Shown here: piece by piece, positions 41,024-50,680 of the stretch | Layout: each line of letters starts with the position of its first letter | Position numbering within the stretch: position 1 is the first letter of the stretch | Assembly (NCBI RefSeq): GCF_000350225.1 | Contig: NW_005178895.1 | Span: 222,329-277,726, forward strand | Reading direction: 5' to 3' | Length of the DNA stretch: 55,398 bases | Source of the DNA: Chondrus crispus | Lineage: Eukaryota; Rhodophyta; Florideophyceae; Gigartinales; Gigartinaceae | Notes under the pieces: model-generated | Told to the model about the DNA's origin: nothing | The model's database searches: none | What the model saw: only the letters and a program-made list of their open reading frames with translations | Program-made: the position numbers and the translations under genes

Positions 41024-43246
41024 TCAACGAGTGCTATCAGGACTACGGTCTAAAGGCCCCGGCGGGCAGTACCCTGGATAACGCGGAACATCAGAGTTCC
41101 GCGGAGTATCCGCCGCACCCTCCTCGAGAGGAGGCATGGCGACCCGCTGGTATGAACCGCCTCCTCGTACAGGAGCTGCGGGCGCCCCTGACCCGTACGA
41201 CGTCAGGGGGACGGCCGTCGGGTCGGCATACGGGTCGGGTCGGCGAGGTGGCTGTAAAACGACTTCACGGGCCGCGGACGCTTGGATGGCACCAAGGCTG
41301 TCCCGCTCCTGTCGATAGCGATCTCGATCCGCGACAGCGCGTTCGTACGCGCTAGCCTGAAGACGGGAAGCGCCCCGCGCGGAGTCGTTTTCGCCCTGCA
41401 ACCGTCGGACCGAGAGGGAGAGCGAGTCGCGGTCCCCGTTGAGGCGACGAGCCTCATTAGTCCGTGCGAGGAACCAGCTCGCCATCGTCGATAAGAGGCT
41501 ACCCACGGTCCACGCCCGGTCACCGGCGGGTCCCAAAGCCTGCTCAAGTTCGGGCACGGAGGTGATGTCCTCCCGCGAAAGAGGAAGGTCCCGAACCGCC
41601 ACCCCAGGAGTCACGTCCTCGGAGGGGGGAGCTAGCGGAGGCATGGGGAGGATCGCCGGCGAGGCGACGGGTATCACCGGTTGCTCTTCTGCCTCACGGG
41701 GCGGAGTGGAACGAAACAGGTCAACACCTACCATGGCGGGAGTGAAAGGGACGGCATCCAGGTCCCGATACCGCTTGCGGCAGTTCCGCCGGGACCCTGA
41801 GCCGACACCACCCCGCCTCCCTCTCGGTCTGGCTGACTCCGGAGTCGCCGCCGGGCGAGAAGCGAACGTGTCCGTCCTTGCGTGGTACACGAGGTACGCG
41901 CAACGTACGCCCGTAGCGAAATCCGGCCAGTAGTGGTGATGGCGCTCACTCACTTCGTCCGCCCGTGTCATCAACGAAACGACGCCCCGGAGCGTCCAGG
42001 AAATCTGTGAAAGGCCGCGCTCGAGCGGATGTGGCGGGACAATAGGCAAGTCGGGAGCGAGTCGCGCCAGGTACGATACGGTCTCACCAGACTGAAGAAA
42101 CACGCGGCCGTGCACACTTGCTTCGGCCATAAAGGCGCTCCCGATGGACCACGCCCACTCCTTGGCACAGCTGTCGCTCAACGGAGCGCGGGCGGGGTGA
42201 CCGGGGTCGATGGCCGCATACCCGAAGTGCTTGAGAACGTAAGGCAGGAGCGGATGAATACCTAGAGAAGGAAAGGTCTCGCGAACCTGCCGAGGCAGCG
42301 AGGGGAAGTCCCCGGGCGAAAGCCCGTGCTCAAAGCAGGCCGACGGGAAGACGCGACCGTCTTCTTCCGAGGAGCGCCGATAAACGGACCAGTCCCGATG
42401 GGCCACGGCAATGCCGTGAAGGCGCATCAGCGTCGCCGCGGACTTCTGAAGGGCCACCCGGGGCTTCGTGTACGCGTACGGACGTGGATACACGTAGAGC
42501 CCCGGGATCCCGGCCAAGATAAAACGGGGCGGAATGTCCGGGTTGAATCCGGACAAGTAGGCCGCCATACGATAGACGTATAGAACCTCTTCCAGGCCAA
42601 ACGCGAAGGTGCGATCACCCTGTATCGGGTCGGGGATTTGGTAAGCCACGCCGTCTCCTTCGGCAAGAAGACGGCTGAGGGCCAGCGCGGATTGATCAGC
42701 GAGGCCGGCCTCGCTGATCTTGCGGATGCAGGACAGATCAGGGCGCAAGACCGGGCTGGCCAAGATCTCGCCAACCGTTACGCCCACGCGAGCGTAGCGC
42801 GCCCACGGATACCGGAGATCACCGAGTGGCAGCGGAGTAGATCGCAAAAGCGGTACGCCAAACCAGCGCGTCGTGCTGGGGACATCGAACTCGGTCGCTC
42901 TCGTGCTGGAGCCAACAAGGGACGGGACATCAGCTTGAGAAGATCCCCCAGCGGCGGGGCCGACAGCCCTCTCAGCACCAACGGGGCGAGGGGCTCGCGA
43001 CCCGCCGTCATGCTGCTCGTCGACGACGCGACTAGGGGCACTCGCCAACTCCTCGGATAGCGTGGACTCCCTCGACGGGCGTGTCCTCTGGAAGGGGGAG
43101 GTTGGCGTCGGCGTTGCAACACACCCGTCGATAAGGGGCGCGCTCGAAGCAGGAAGCGACGGCGCTTCCCCAGCGGCTTCTCGAGCCGACACAGCGACGC
43201 CCGCCAGCGGCGGCAAGGACGGCGTCAGCGTTGGTGATGGTGACAT
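41024..43246 (-). CDS. Long antisense ORF inside element B, 740 aa, unknown function
   Basis: On the strand opposite gag-pol, an uninterrupted frame runs from the ATG at 43246 to 41024 (open further upstream to at least 43264). I do not recognise the family with confidence. The protein has a Ser/Pro/Ala-rich N-terminus, a globular middle with clear aromatic and hydrophobic patterning (GIHPLLPYVLKHFGYA, YVYRMAAYLSGFNPDIPP, HHHYWPDFATGVRCAYLVY), a basic stretch and a probable coiled coil at about 590-660. It begins about 200 bp inside the 3' LTR. Antisense ORFs near the 3' end are known in some plant Ty3/gypsy elements such as Retand; a functional parallel is inference. Length and protein-like composition argue against chance, though GC-rich DNA favours long frames. 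Confidence 0.65.
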   Translation of the reverse strand: MSPSPTLTPSLPPLAGVAVSAREAAGEAPSLPASSAPLIDGCVATPTPTSPFQRTRPSRESTLSEELASAPSRVVDEQHDGGSRAPRPVGAERAVGPAAGGSSQADVPSLVGSSTRATEFDVPSTTRWFGVPLLRSTPLPLGDLRYPWARYARVGVTVGEILASPVLRPDLSCIRKISEAGLADQSALALSRLLAEGDGVAYQIPDPIQGDRTFAFGLEEVLYVYRMAAYLSGFNPDIPPRFILAGIPGLYVYPRPYAYTKPRVALQKSAATLMRLHGIAVAHRDWSVYRRSSEEDGRVFPSACFEHGLSPGDFPSLPRQVRETFPSLGIHPLLPYVLKHFGYAAIDPGHPARAPLSDSCAKEWAWSIGSAFMAEASVHGRVFLQSGETVSYLARLAPDLPIVPPHPLERGLSQISWTLRGVVSLMTRADEVSERHHHYWPDFATGVRCAYLVYHARTDTFASRPAATPESARPRGRRGGVGSGSRRNCRKRYRDLDAVPFTPAMVGVDLFRSTPPREAEEQPVIPVASPAILPMPPLAPPSEDVTPGVAVRDLPLSREDITSVPELEQALGPAGDRAWTVGSLLSTMASWFLARTNEARRLNGDRDSLSLSVRRLQGENDSARGASRLQASAYERAVADRDRYRQERDSLGAIQASAAREVVLQPPRRPDPYADPTAVPLTSYGSGAPAAPVRGGGSYQRVAMPPLEEGAADTPRNSDVPRYPGYCPPGPLDRSPDSTR

Positions 43247-43414
43247 GCCGAGACAGTGTCCCAATCTCGAGGGTCGACAAAGGTGCCAAGTGCGCGCCCG
43301 ATGGCCGCACGCGAGACAGAAACCGGCGAAAAGGAAGGCGTGATCGGAAGGAACGCGGGGGAGCAGCGAGACTCTGGACGCAATGGGACTACACGGGTGG
43401 CCTCCTCAAGCAGG

Positions 43415-43449
43415 GTGAACGCGGACGTTCACTCTTGAGGAGGGGGCCC
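43415..43449 (+). repeat. 35-bp repeat, copy 2, polypurine tract before 3' LTR
   Basis: It is identical to 39737-39771 except one base. It ends with CCC directly before TGTGG of the 3' LTR. The purine run GAGGAGGGGG (43437-43446) is the candidate primer for plus-strand DNA synthesis. Confidence 0.9.
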
Positions 43450-44086
43450 TGTGGTATATGCGCCGTCGATTCGATTAGGTTTAGATCAGGGGCTGTATGG
43501 CACGAACCTTACAGCCCACACGCGCCCACACGTGTACCACATGTCTGCAGGGCGTGCGCACACACACGTGGCACACACGTGTACTGTCAGCTCGATAGCT
43601 GACAGAGCCACCGCGCGCGACGACTCGCGCCGGCTACGGTAGCATGATACTGTAGTCTGGTATGATAACCGAACACTTGTACATTAAATAAGGGAGCGAC
43701 CGACGGCGGAGGAGAGGGATAAGCACGGGCTGGTCCACGACCTTCGGCCTTGGTCGACAACCCACCGCTTAACCTAAAACACGAGTCCGCTCTCGCGTCT
43801 CGTTTAGGTAAGGGAACCGACGCGGGGTGCAGGCGCTACAGTGCGCGCGCGTGCAGCGATCCGCCTCTGCCCGTTGACACTGGTCCGCTACCCAGTGTCG
43901 CTCCGGGGCGTTGAGGCGTCGATCCGCTCCGCTGCGCAATCACTCGAGCCTGCCACCCTTCCCGCTCTACCACGCTACCAGGACCCGTGTCCTTTCCCTT
44001 TGCGTGTGTTCCGTCTTCCGCCGATCCGGAGTCTGCTACTGAACTGCGTGCATACACCCCCGCCGTTTGGGGGTGTTTATGCTACA
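43450..44086 (+). repeat. 3' LTR of element B (637 bp)
   Basis: Same length and ends as the 5' LTR. Four substitutions were found by eye; the pairs of hairpin arms are unchanged. It is followed by the CCTTC duplication and then the RT of element C. Confidence 0.95.
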
Positions 44087-45943
44087 CCTTCTTCAACAAT
44101 TGGTTTAACAGGTGCGCGATTTTCGCGTACCGTGGGACAAATCTTCGATACACGTTACAAAAGCCGAGAAAACTCCTCAGCTGTGTTTGAGTTTGAGTAC
44201 CTCACTTGTTCCAAGGCCGCGGTGCGGGCGGCATCGACTTGTGACGTGCCGGGGCGGACTACATGACCAAAATACTTGATTCTTTGGACGAAAAATTCGC
44301 ACTTGCGCAGATTCAGCATCACCCCTGCTTTTTCCAGAATTGAGAGGATTTCATCAACATGGGTCATGTGCTCCCCCAAGACTTGCTGAAGATAATGATG
44401 TCGTCTAGATACACTAAGCAAGATTTCCAACGGAAAGGCGAGAGCAAAATATCCATTGCTCTCTGAAACGTCGCTGGCGCATTGGTAAGCCCAAGGGCAT
44501 GCTTGCGAATCGATATAAACCGAAATGGCATGAAAAGGCCGTCTGGTCACAGTCATTCTCTGGAATTGGCATCTGCCAATACCCTGAAGTGGCGTCGAAC
44601 GCCGAAAAACTTTAGTGTCACCAAGCGAGTCTAAACATTCGTCCATCCTTGGTAAGCGGTACGTATCCTTAACTGTAACTGCATTTAATTTACGACAGTC
44701 GATGCAGAAACGCATCGATCCATCCGGGTTCGGACCCATCAATACGGGCGATGTCCACTCTGATTTTGCCGGCTCAATAACTCCTGGCTTCTAACATCTT
44801 CTGCACCTCCAATTCATCAATCTCTCGGGCCTTCTGTCCGGCCCGGTACGGAGCTTGCGCGATGGGGCGAGTCTCTGGAGTCAACTCGATCCGATGGAAC
44901 GTGGTGTTGATCTCTCCGAGAGTCCCATCCCACTTGCGTGAATACTTCTTCAACATCCGACGGAATCTTTCTCGCTGCCGGTCCGGCACGTGGCTCAGGT
45001 CGAGTTTCTCCACGTCCGGCGGTGGGGGCTCGATCCGTCGTTCCGGCTTCGTAGATGCCGTTGCGGAGAGCTCGCCTGACCGTTTCTCCCGCTGGTTCTC
45101 GCGTTCTTGTCCCGACGATACACTTCTTCTGGAGCCCTTAGGCTGTGAGGTAGAATTCATAAAAATTTCTTCTGTCCTCTCTTGAACTCCAAGCACTTCT
45201 CCAATTGTAGTCTTGCTTTCCAACACTGCCCTTGGATGGGGTAAAAGTTCTGCTACCACCTGCCCCTTCTGAACCCTGACATGGTACAGTCTAAAGTTTG
45301 CCACTAATAAGCTAAATGGCCCGTGGGGCTCCACTTGAGCAACCCCGTTTCAACTTATCAACCCGTGCTAGTCGTACAGAGGCGAGTAGGGCTGGACCAC
45401 GACGAGACCGTTTCCTTTTGAAATACATTGGACTACTTGTTACGTCCCTGGTTCAATCGTCGTCGCCTTAGCCATTTTCACCTTTGGGGATATCGTTTCC
45501 TCTCTTCAATCTTCCTCGTCCTCTCCCTGAACGAGAGTCCGTTTCCCTTCTCCCGGCGAGAATTTCCGCACAATCGGAACCTCCGAAAAATCCACCAACT
45601 CCACCTTCTTCCTCCGAGGGTAAATAGCTTCTACGAACCGATCACAGTAGTCCGCACCCAGAATTAGCGGCACGGCGAGTTGCCCGCATACTATAGATTC
45701 GGCTGTAGCCACAAAACGTCCAAGGATCACAGGCACCTTGATCGTACCAACCGTGCGAAGCGGCCTGTTATTGGCATCGCTGATGTCCTGCGTGGGTCCA
45801 ATGGATACCAGAGTTTCCAAGCCTGCGGGAAGTTCCGATTTCCGAATCAGATTCGGACCAGCGCCGGTTTCCAACACGGACAATACGCGGCTCATCAGCC
45901 CGACCGTCGGTCCAATGTCTGCGACAGTAAATTTTCCTCGCAA
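44087..45943 (-). pseudogene. Element C pol: protease and reverse transcriptase part
   Basis: Protease: frame 45943-45506 has VLETGAGPNLI, with Glu where the catalytic Asp is expected, and PLILGADYCDRF. Spacer and RT N-terminus follow at 45334-44774 (LDLSHVPDRQRERFRRML, TRPIAQAPYRAG). A frameshift comes near 44775. RT then continues from 44742 (SMRFCIDCRKLNAVTV, YRLPRMDECLDSLG), with further frame changes in the palm. The YLDD codons ([13 protein letters not shown]) lie near 44390-44430 in another frame. It ends at the element B insertion. Confidence 0.8.
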
Positions 45944-46502
45944 GGACTAGAATCTTCTCGGAACACTCCCTGCGCTTGACCCTGTACCAGGGGCGTCGGA
46001 CTTCTTTCAGCGAGTCGTCCTTGCCTCGGCGCAAAATCTTCTTGACCCGTACGGGTTCTGTCGGCTTGTCAACAATTCAAACTACCTTCTCGTCGGGGAC
46101 TACCTTCTTCTCCAAAATCGGGGAACGGGACGAAGTCCTGGACGTGGTTCGGCCGACACATGTCCCTCCTTCAAAATTCTATGAGGTGCCCTTCATCAGT
46201 TTCCCTGCCGCGGCGGGTTTCTTCTCATGTCTGAAGATGACCCTGCGGCCCACCTTCCTAAAGTTCGGTTCGAACCCTCCCTTGGCGGAGTCGGCGTGCT
46301 CGCGGTTTGCGTTTCGAACCATTGTTTCACCTTCAGGTAGCTCGTCGACGGAGTTCCCAGCCTCTCCATCGGGGACAGTGCCTCATAGTTCCGTAGAACT
46401 CGATGCATCTCTCGGAACGATAGCAAGCACGTGAGCGCCCCGTGCCCCTTCTCATAGCAATGATAGCATATGAGGCCATGCGTCTTCTGAGGGTACGGCG
46501 GC
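45944..46502 (-). pseudogene. Element C gag C-terminal part with zinc knuckle
   Basis: Downstream of the piggyBac-domain insertion, the gag frame resumes with a CCHC knuckle CYHCYEKGHGALTC (about 46480-46435), followed by SFREMHRVLRNYEALSPMER. If one copy of CTAG is removed with the insert, the Pro-rich stretch at 49345-49400 joins this segment in one frame. The stretch down to the protease is degenerate. Confidence 0.7.
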
Positions 46503-46709
46503 CTAGTGTCTAGGTGACAAATGGCCTCATATGAGGCCAGTTTTTAGGCGGGCTTTTGCAATTCGAATAATTGTAGAAATTTATCGCTACTGTAGTGAAA
46601 AGCTTACGACTAGAGTACTAAACGTTGGCAAACCAGAAAACATTCAATTACGTATCTCGGTCTTCCCTAATCAACACTTTCGTCTTCCTCTTCCCAAAAT
46701 TTCTTCAAA

Positions 46710-48811
46710 ATGGTGAGCGTCAATGATCCTCGAATTATTGCAGGTAACCGCGTCCACACTCGTGCAAGACTGCTCACAGCTCAGAGTAAATGTCGGCGCA
46801 TGTATGGAGCCTCCTGGAAGATCAAGTTGGTCACGGGAACTGTCATTAGCATGAAAACTGACAAAGTGAAGGGTCGCAGTGTCACTTCAGTCAGGGCTAA
46901 ATGGGAATTATCAGATGGCGTCAAGGAAGTCACGCTTCGCATAGCTAACATCAAGGCTGGTGAAGTGATGGACCTGATCGATGACGGTCCTGAAGATCAT
47001 ATCTATCAAGAAACTGAACATTATGCGCAACCGGAGCCTACAGAGGACCGCGTGACGCCACTGGAAGGAGCATTCAGCCCGAGTACGAGGATCTCCGAGA
47101 GAGACGAAATGGATTCCCAAGATGGCCTCATGAATGTCCACGGCCGGGCGTGGAAGCGTGAGGAAGTCACCATGCATTTAAATGGTATGATACCGCCGAG
47201 AAGATGGAAGGTGATTGGACCGATTGATGAGATTATATCCCGTGGTCACAGTCCATCTCAAATGCATCCCATGGACTACTTCATGTGGATGTTCCCACAG
47301 GAGCACTTGGCATTAATGGTTTCCTACACCAACGATGCAATGGAATCAAGGGGACTTCGTTTGACTACAAGAGGTGAAATTTTGAAGTTTTTCGGGGTGC
47401 TAATCCTTATGACTCGGATTGAATCAGCACCAGAAGGTCTCTTTGGAGCTCACAGGAAACCAGCAAATATCTCCCGCAACCTCAATTCGGAAACATCATC
47501 TCCCGCAGAAGATTCGAAGAGCTTCGTCAGAATGTCACGTTCAGCTTTCCAGCTGATTCACATGACAGATGGGGTATGATCAGGGACTTCATGGTCGCAA
47601 TCAATGATCACAGAGCATCACATGTGATTCCATCACAGAACATCTGCGTTGATGAGAGTATGTCACGCTGGTATGGACTTGGAGGAGATTGGATTGAAAC
47701 CGGTCTTCCTCATTATGTGGCCATGGACCGAAAACCCGAGAATGGCTGTGCGTTGAAGACTGCTGCATGTGGAAAAAGTGGAATCATAATAAGAATTGAG
47801 AACGTCGTCTCAGCTGAGGAGACTTCTTTAAAGGATTTTGAAAGTGACCACTTACACGGAACCGCAGTGACTTTGAGGTTGTTACAGCCATGGTTTCACA
47901 CCAATCGTGTTGTCTGCGCGGATTCGTACTTTGCTTCTGTCCACACGGCTGAATCACTTTATGAGAAAGGTCTTAGATTCACAGGTCTAGTGAAGACATC
48001 TACCAAGAAATATCCGATGAAATATCTATCTCATCTGGAGATTGCTGAAAAGGGAGAGCACGTCACACTAGTTTCGAAGCCGGTGGCCGGGCTTCATCTC
48101 ATGGCAGTGATGTGGGTGGACCGAGACCGCAGATACTTTATTAGTTCTGTCGGAACATCCAACGAAGGAACTCCAATCTACCGCGAGAGATGGCGTACAC
48201 GTCATGGCGTGACAAGAAAAGAGGAATTGTCTATCCGTATTCCCTCAGTCTGTGAGCAGTATTATGAAACTTGCTCTCAGATTGACCGCCACAACAGATC
48301 TCGTCAGGATGATCTCGGCTTGGAAAAGAAGTTCGAAGTCAAGGAGTGGTCTATGCGTGTCAACACTTCTTTATTGGCCATTTGCATTGTGGATGCATGG
48401 AAACTGTATGCAGGTGCAAAAGGAGATGGTTCTAAGATGTCTCCAAATCAGTTTTATTGTGAGCTTGCTGACCAGTTGATTGATAATAAGTATGATCGTA
48501 TATCGTTACGTCAGCGAGAATCAGACAGTGCTGTTGAAGATGAAGATGTTGGGTTTGGCAGTGGGATTGGTACTCACCTAACTCCAACCACTCGCAAGCG
48601 GAAAAGCGCATCCGGGGAGGAGACTTGTGCTCTTTATCAATCCAGGTGCAATATTTGTAAAGGTACAAAAAAGTCAAAGTTTATTTGCTCAGCCTGCAAG
48701 GTATATTTTGACAAAGAAGTATACCTTTGTCATCACCAGACTGGGCGTGACTGTTTTAAGAAACATGTCGACGACCGTCACGATCTTAATTACAAAGGTA
48801 AGTACTACTAG
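46710..48811 (+). pseudogene. piggyBac-type transposase (DDE_Tnp_1_7), one frameshift
   Basis: The first frame (from the ATG at 46710) holds a N-terminal region and the start of the DDE domain through LILMTRIESAPE. At about 47432 the conserved sequence moves to another frame (LWSSQETSKYLPQPQFGN, then RRRFEELRQNVTFSF), which is the frame that stays open to 48811. The three catalytic Asp are visible: ICVDESMSRWYG, VVCADSYFASVHTA and CSQIDRHNRSRQ. The C-terminus is Cys/His-rich (CNICKGTKKSKFICSAC, LCHHQTGRDCFKKH), like the zinc-binding tail that binds the element ends in piggyBac. Only one lesion is seen, so inactivation may be recent or the shift may be an assembly error. Confidence 0.85.
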
Positions 48812-49085
48812 TGCTTAAAGCGTTCTCTGCCATTAAAACTGACTAAATGGGTCAGCATTTGAGTAAAATAGAGCAAAAAGAGATAAAAAACTCCTTTTGC
48901 CCCCTATGGATCTTTCCTGCGTCTAGAGACTTGCTTGGAAGACCTGCAGCCGTGTCGGAATGCCCCTTTATGAGATGTCACCGTATTCAATCTCATGTTC
49001 GAGTGGGCGCTATAAAGCGTCCTGGGCTGCAGGTCACGAACAAGAACCATCGAGATCCCCGAAGGGATTTTTCGACCACTAAAGT

Positions 49086-49147
49086 GCTCAGCGAGGAGTT
49101 GAACCCCGGCCTCTAAGACTAAGCGATCCTTGCAGACCACTGAGCTG
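49086..49147 (-). other. tRNA-like segment, possible SINE head
   Basis: On the minus strand, AGCTCAGTGG (box A-like) at 49137-49147 is followed about 30 nt later by GGTTCAACTCC (49095-49105), which fits box B. The T-arm pairs well, and GCTCAG at the start pairs with CTGAGC at the end. At about 62 nt with a poor D-arm it is not a normal tRNA. A tRNA-derived SINE or decayed tRNA copy is possible. It lies between the transposase and the right end of the piggyBac-domain element. Confidence 0.35.
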
Positions 49148-49340
49148 GCTTGTCAGTTACTAACTAGTCGTTTATAGTTGTCTTTATAGTCGTTCAAAGT
49201 TCTACTTAGTAAAAATTGTGCTCCTTTTGTTCTATACTTGCGAAAATCTTAAATTTTGTTTAAATTTTACTGTAGAGCATTTGACCTCATATGAGGTCAA
49301 GGGTGACCTCATATGAGGCAAATTGCCGGTCGTCAAGACA

Positions 49341-50661
49341 CTAGACGGCCCGCGGGCCGGAGGCCTTCCTGACCACCCCGGTCTCCGGAAATTTGTACCC
49401 TTGTCCTCCATCGGAATCCTTGACGCAGGCCTGTTGCCGCGCCCCTGAAATGCCAACACGGGATCCGTGGCCTCCGCATACGAGTCGTCCGTATACGCGC
49501 GCGTCGGTAACGTTGCCGCGTCGCCCGAACCATCTTCTCCGTATCCATTTCCATCCGATGTTCCAATAAAATCGGCTTCTGCGATAAACGCGTTTCGATA
49601 ACCAGTTCCGTCCCGGTTCGGATAACTTCGTTCTTCTGACCCAGAGATTGACTCGACCAGGTTGGCAGCACCGCGAATTTTTCATGGGTTGGGGCCCGAC
49701 CTTGCGGTTGGCTCCCGTCCGCAGCAATGCTGGTGCTTGTATCGCAACCTTTTTGGTTTTCCTTTCCCTTGAGCGGCCCGCTGCCCCATGGGCCTTTGCG
49801 TAATTAACTAATCTTAGGAAGGACACGTCCCTGTTAGCCTGTTGATATTGGGACACCATCGGCTTGATACTTGCGTCGAGCCCTTCGATGAACATCTGCC
49901 CCTGCTCTTCTATGGAATATACATTCCCGCAACGGTTTCTCTCGTCCGTCAGACGAATGTAGAATTCCATCTCGTCTTCAGACGGTCGCTGTTGGACTTC
50001 TCGCGCGAGTACGGCTTGGCGGATCGCTTTGTCAGTGGCGAAACTTCGTAGTAGCCACTGTACGGCCTCCGGCCAGACAGAAACCTTCTCATGATGGGAC
50101 CAGGCCGTCTGTGACACAGAAGTGTACTGTCTCAAGGCGATACCACTAAGGAACTTGGGCAACAAGCGGATAGCTTGCCCTTCGCTCATTTCCTGCGTAT
50201 CAAATTCCTGAACCAACTTGGCCAAAAAATCCAACACAAGGACCCCGTCTTCTCCGGAAAACGTGTTGTCCTTCTTCACCTTCGGTGGTATGTCTCTCCT
50301 AATTTTTCGCACGGCGGTCCGCCGAGAACTCGGCAAAATTGTCTCCGGGTTCCTCAGACGTACCGTCTGAGGAACCCGGAGACACTTTTACGATACTTAC
50401 GATAGCAACTTCTTGAAGAGGTAGTTGGTCGGATTCAATTACTCCCACTCCCCCCAACGCGGCCGGCGTCGCGTTGCGACGTCCTCTGGCTCTGCGTCCT
50501 TGCCTCTCCGCGAGGCGGACTAAATGATCCAGCCCCGTCTGGTGGTTATTTTTCTTGCCCTGCCAAATTCCGTTTCCTTCCTTTGAACAATGTTCGGAAT
50601 CGCCTGAATGCTTCGACGAACCGTCACCACCATCTTCGGAGGGACCATTTGACTCTGACAT
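49341..50661 (-). pseudogene. Element C gag N-terminal part, frameshifted
   Basis: ATG at 50661 starts an acidic N-terminus. The frame ends at 50299 and the protein continues in the overlapping frame 50336-49341, so one shift lies near 50310 in an A-run. The second part has a capsid-like core (FSGEDGVLVLDFLAKLVQEF, QEMSEGQAIRLLPKFLSG, AREVQQRPSEDEMEFYIRL), then a basic tail. It ends at the transposon insertion, beyond which the zinc knuckle is found. It encloses the palindrome at 50340-50384. Confidence 0.8.
50340..50384. repeat. Perfect inverted repeat in gag of C, 21-nt arms
   Basis: Arms 50340-50360 and 50364-50384 are exact reverse complements (TGTCTCCGGGTTCCTCAGAC plus G) around TAC. 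In gag the pair translates without a stop. It lies just upstream of the frame change. Confidence 0.9.
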
Positions 50662-50680
50662 TGCGTCTCGGTCCTCCGGC

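Larger units (their letters stand above)
31752..44086 (+). mobile_element. Ty3/gypsy element B, complete, 12,335 bp, TSD CCTTC
   Basis: LTRs of 637 bp at both ends (31752-32388, 43450-44086) start TGTGG and end CTACA, and differ at four positions by eye. CCTTC stands directly outside both (31747-31751, 44087-44091). Inside are gag (856 codons) and pol (1526 codons), both open, then a 3.7-kb extra module bounded by a duplicated polypurine-tract region and containing a long antisense frame. It sits inside the RT/RNase H region of element C in opposite orientation, and joining the flanks after removing one CCTTC restores the order RT to RNase H. It is the only structurally complete retrotransposon here and appears young. 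Confidence 0.95.
46507..49340 (+). mobile_element. piggyBac-domain transposon, 2.8 kb, flanked by CTAG
   Basis: CTAG lies directly outside both ends (46503-46506, 49341-49344). The termini are TGTCTAGGTGAC at the left and, reverse-complemented, TGTCTTGACGAC at the right. Subterminal CATATG palindromes are at 46523-46538, 49281-49300 and 49307-49318. It carries a piggyBac-type transposase with one frameshift. It interrupts gag of element C, and excision with one CTAG would restore that frame. Known piggyBac elements duplicate TTAA, so the CTAG flank is unusual. Confidence 0.75.
30691..50661 (-). mobile_element. Ty3/gypsy element C, old, interrupted by several insertions
   Basis: Minus-strand order: gag (50661-49341, continuing at 46502), protease (about 45940-45510), RT (45330-44092), then RNase H and integrase (31751-30691). 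Three inserts split it: the piggyBac-domain element (46507-49340), element B (31752-44086) and, at the integrase, the Tigger remnant. Its protein sequence differs clearly from A, B and D (for example ETGAG protease motif, CYHCYEKGHGALTC knuckle), so it is another family. Frameshifts and stops occur throughout. No LTR of its own is recognised: the 3' part is lost beyond the Tigger insert, and element D starts 20 bp upstream of its gag ATG. Confidence 0.82.

Noticed and set aside
46465..46485. GCATATGAGGCC near the left end as an extra subterminal palindrome of the piggyBac-domain element
   Set aside because: It lies outside the CTAG boundary and encodes part of the zinc-knuckle region of gag, so the likeness is probably coincidence.
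49086..49147. Functional tRNA gene
   Set aside because: Too short, with a poor D-arm and no convincing anticodon arm. Kept only as a tRNA-like segment.
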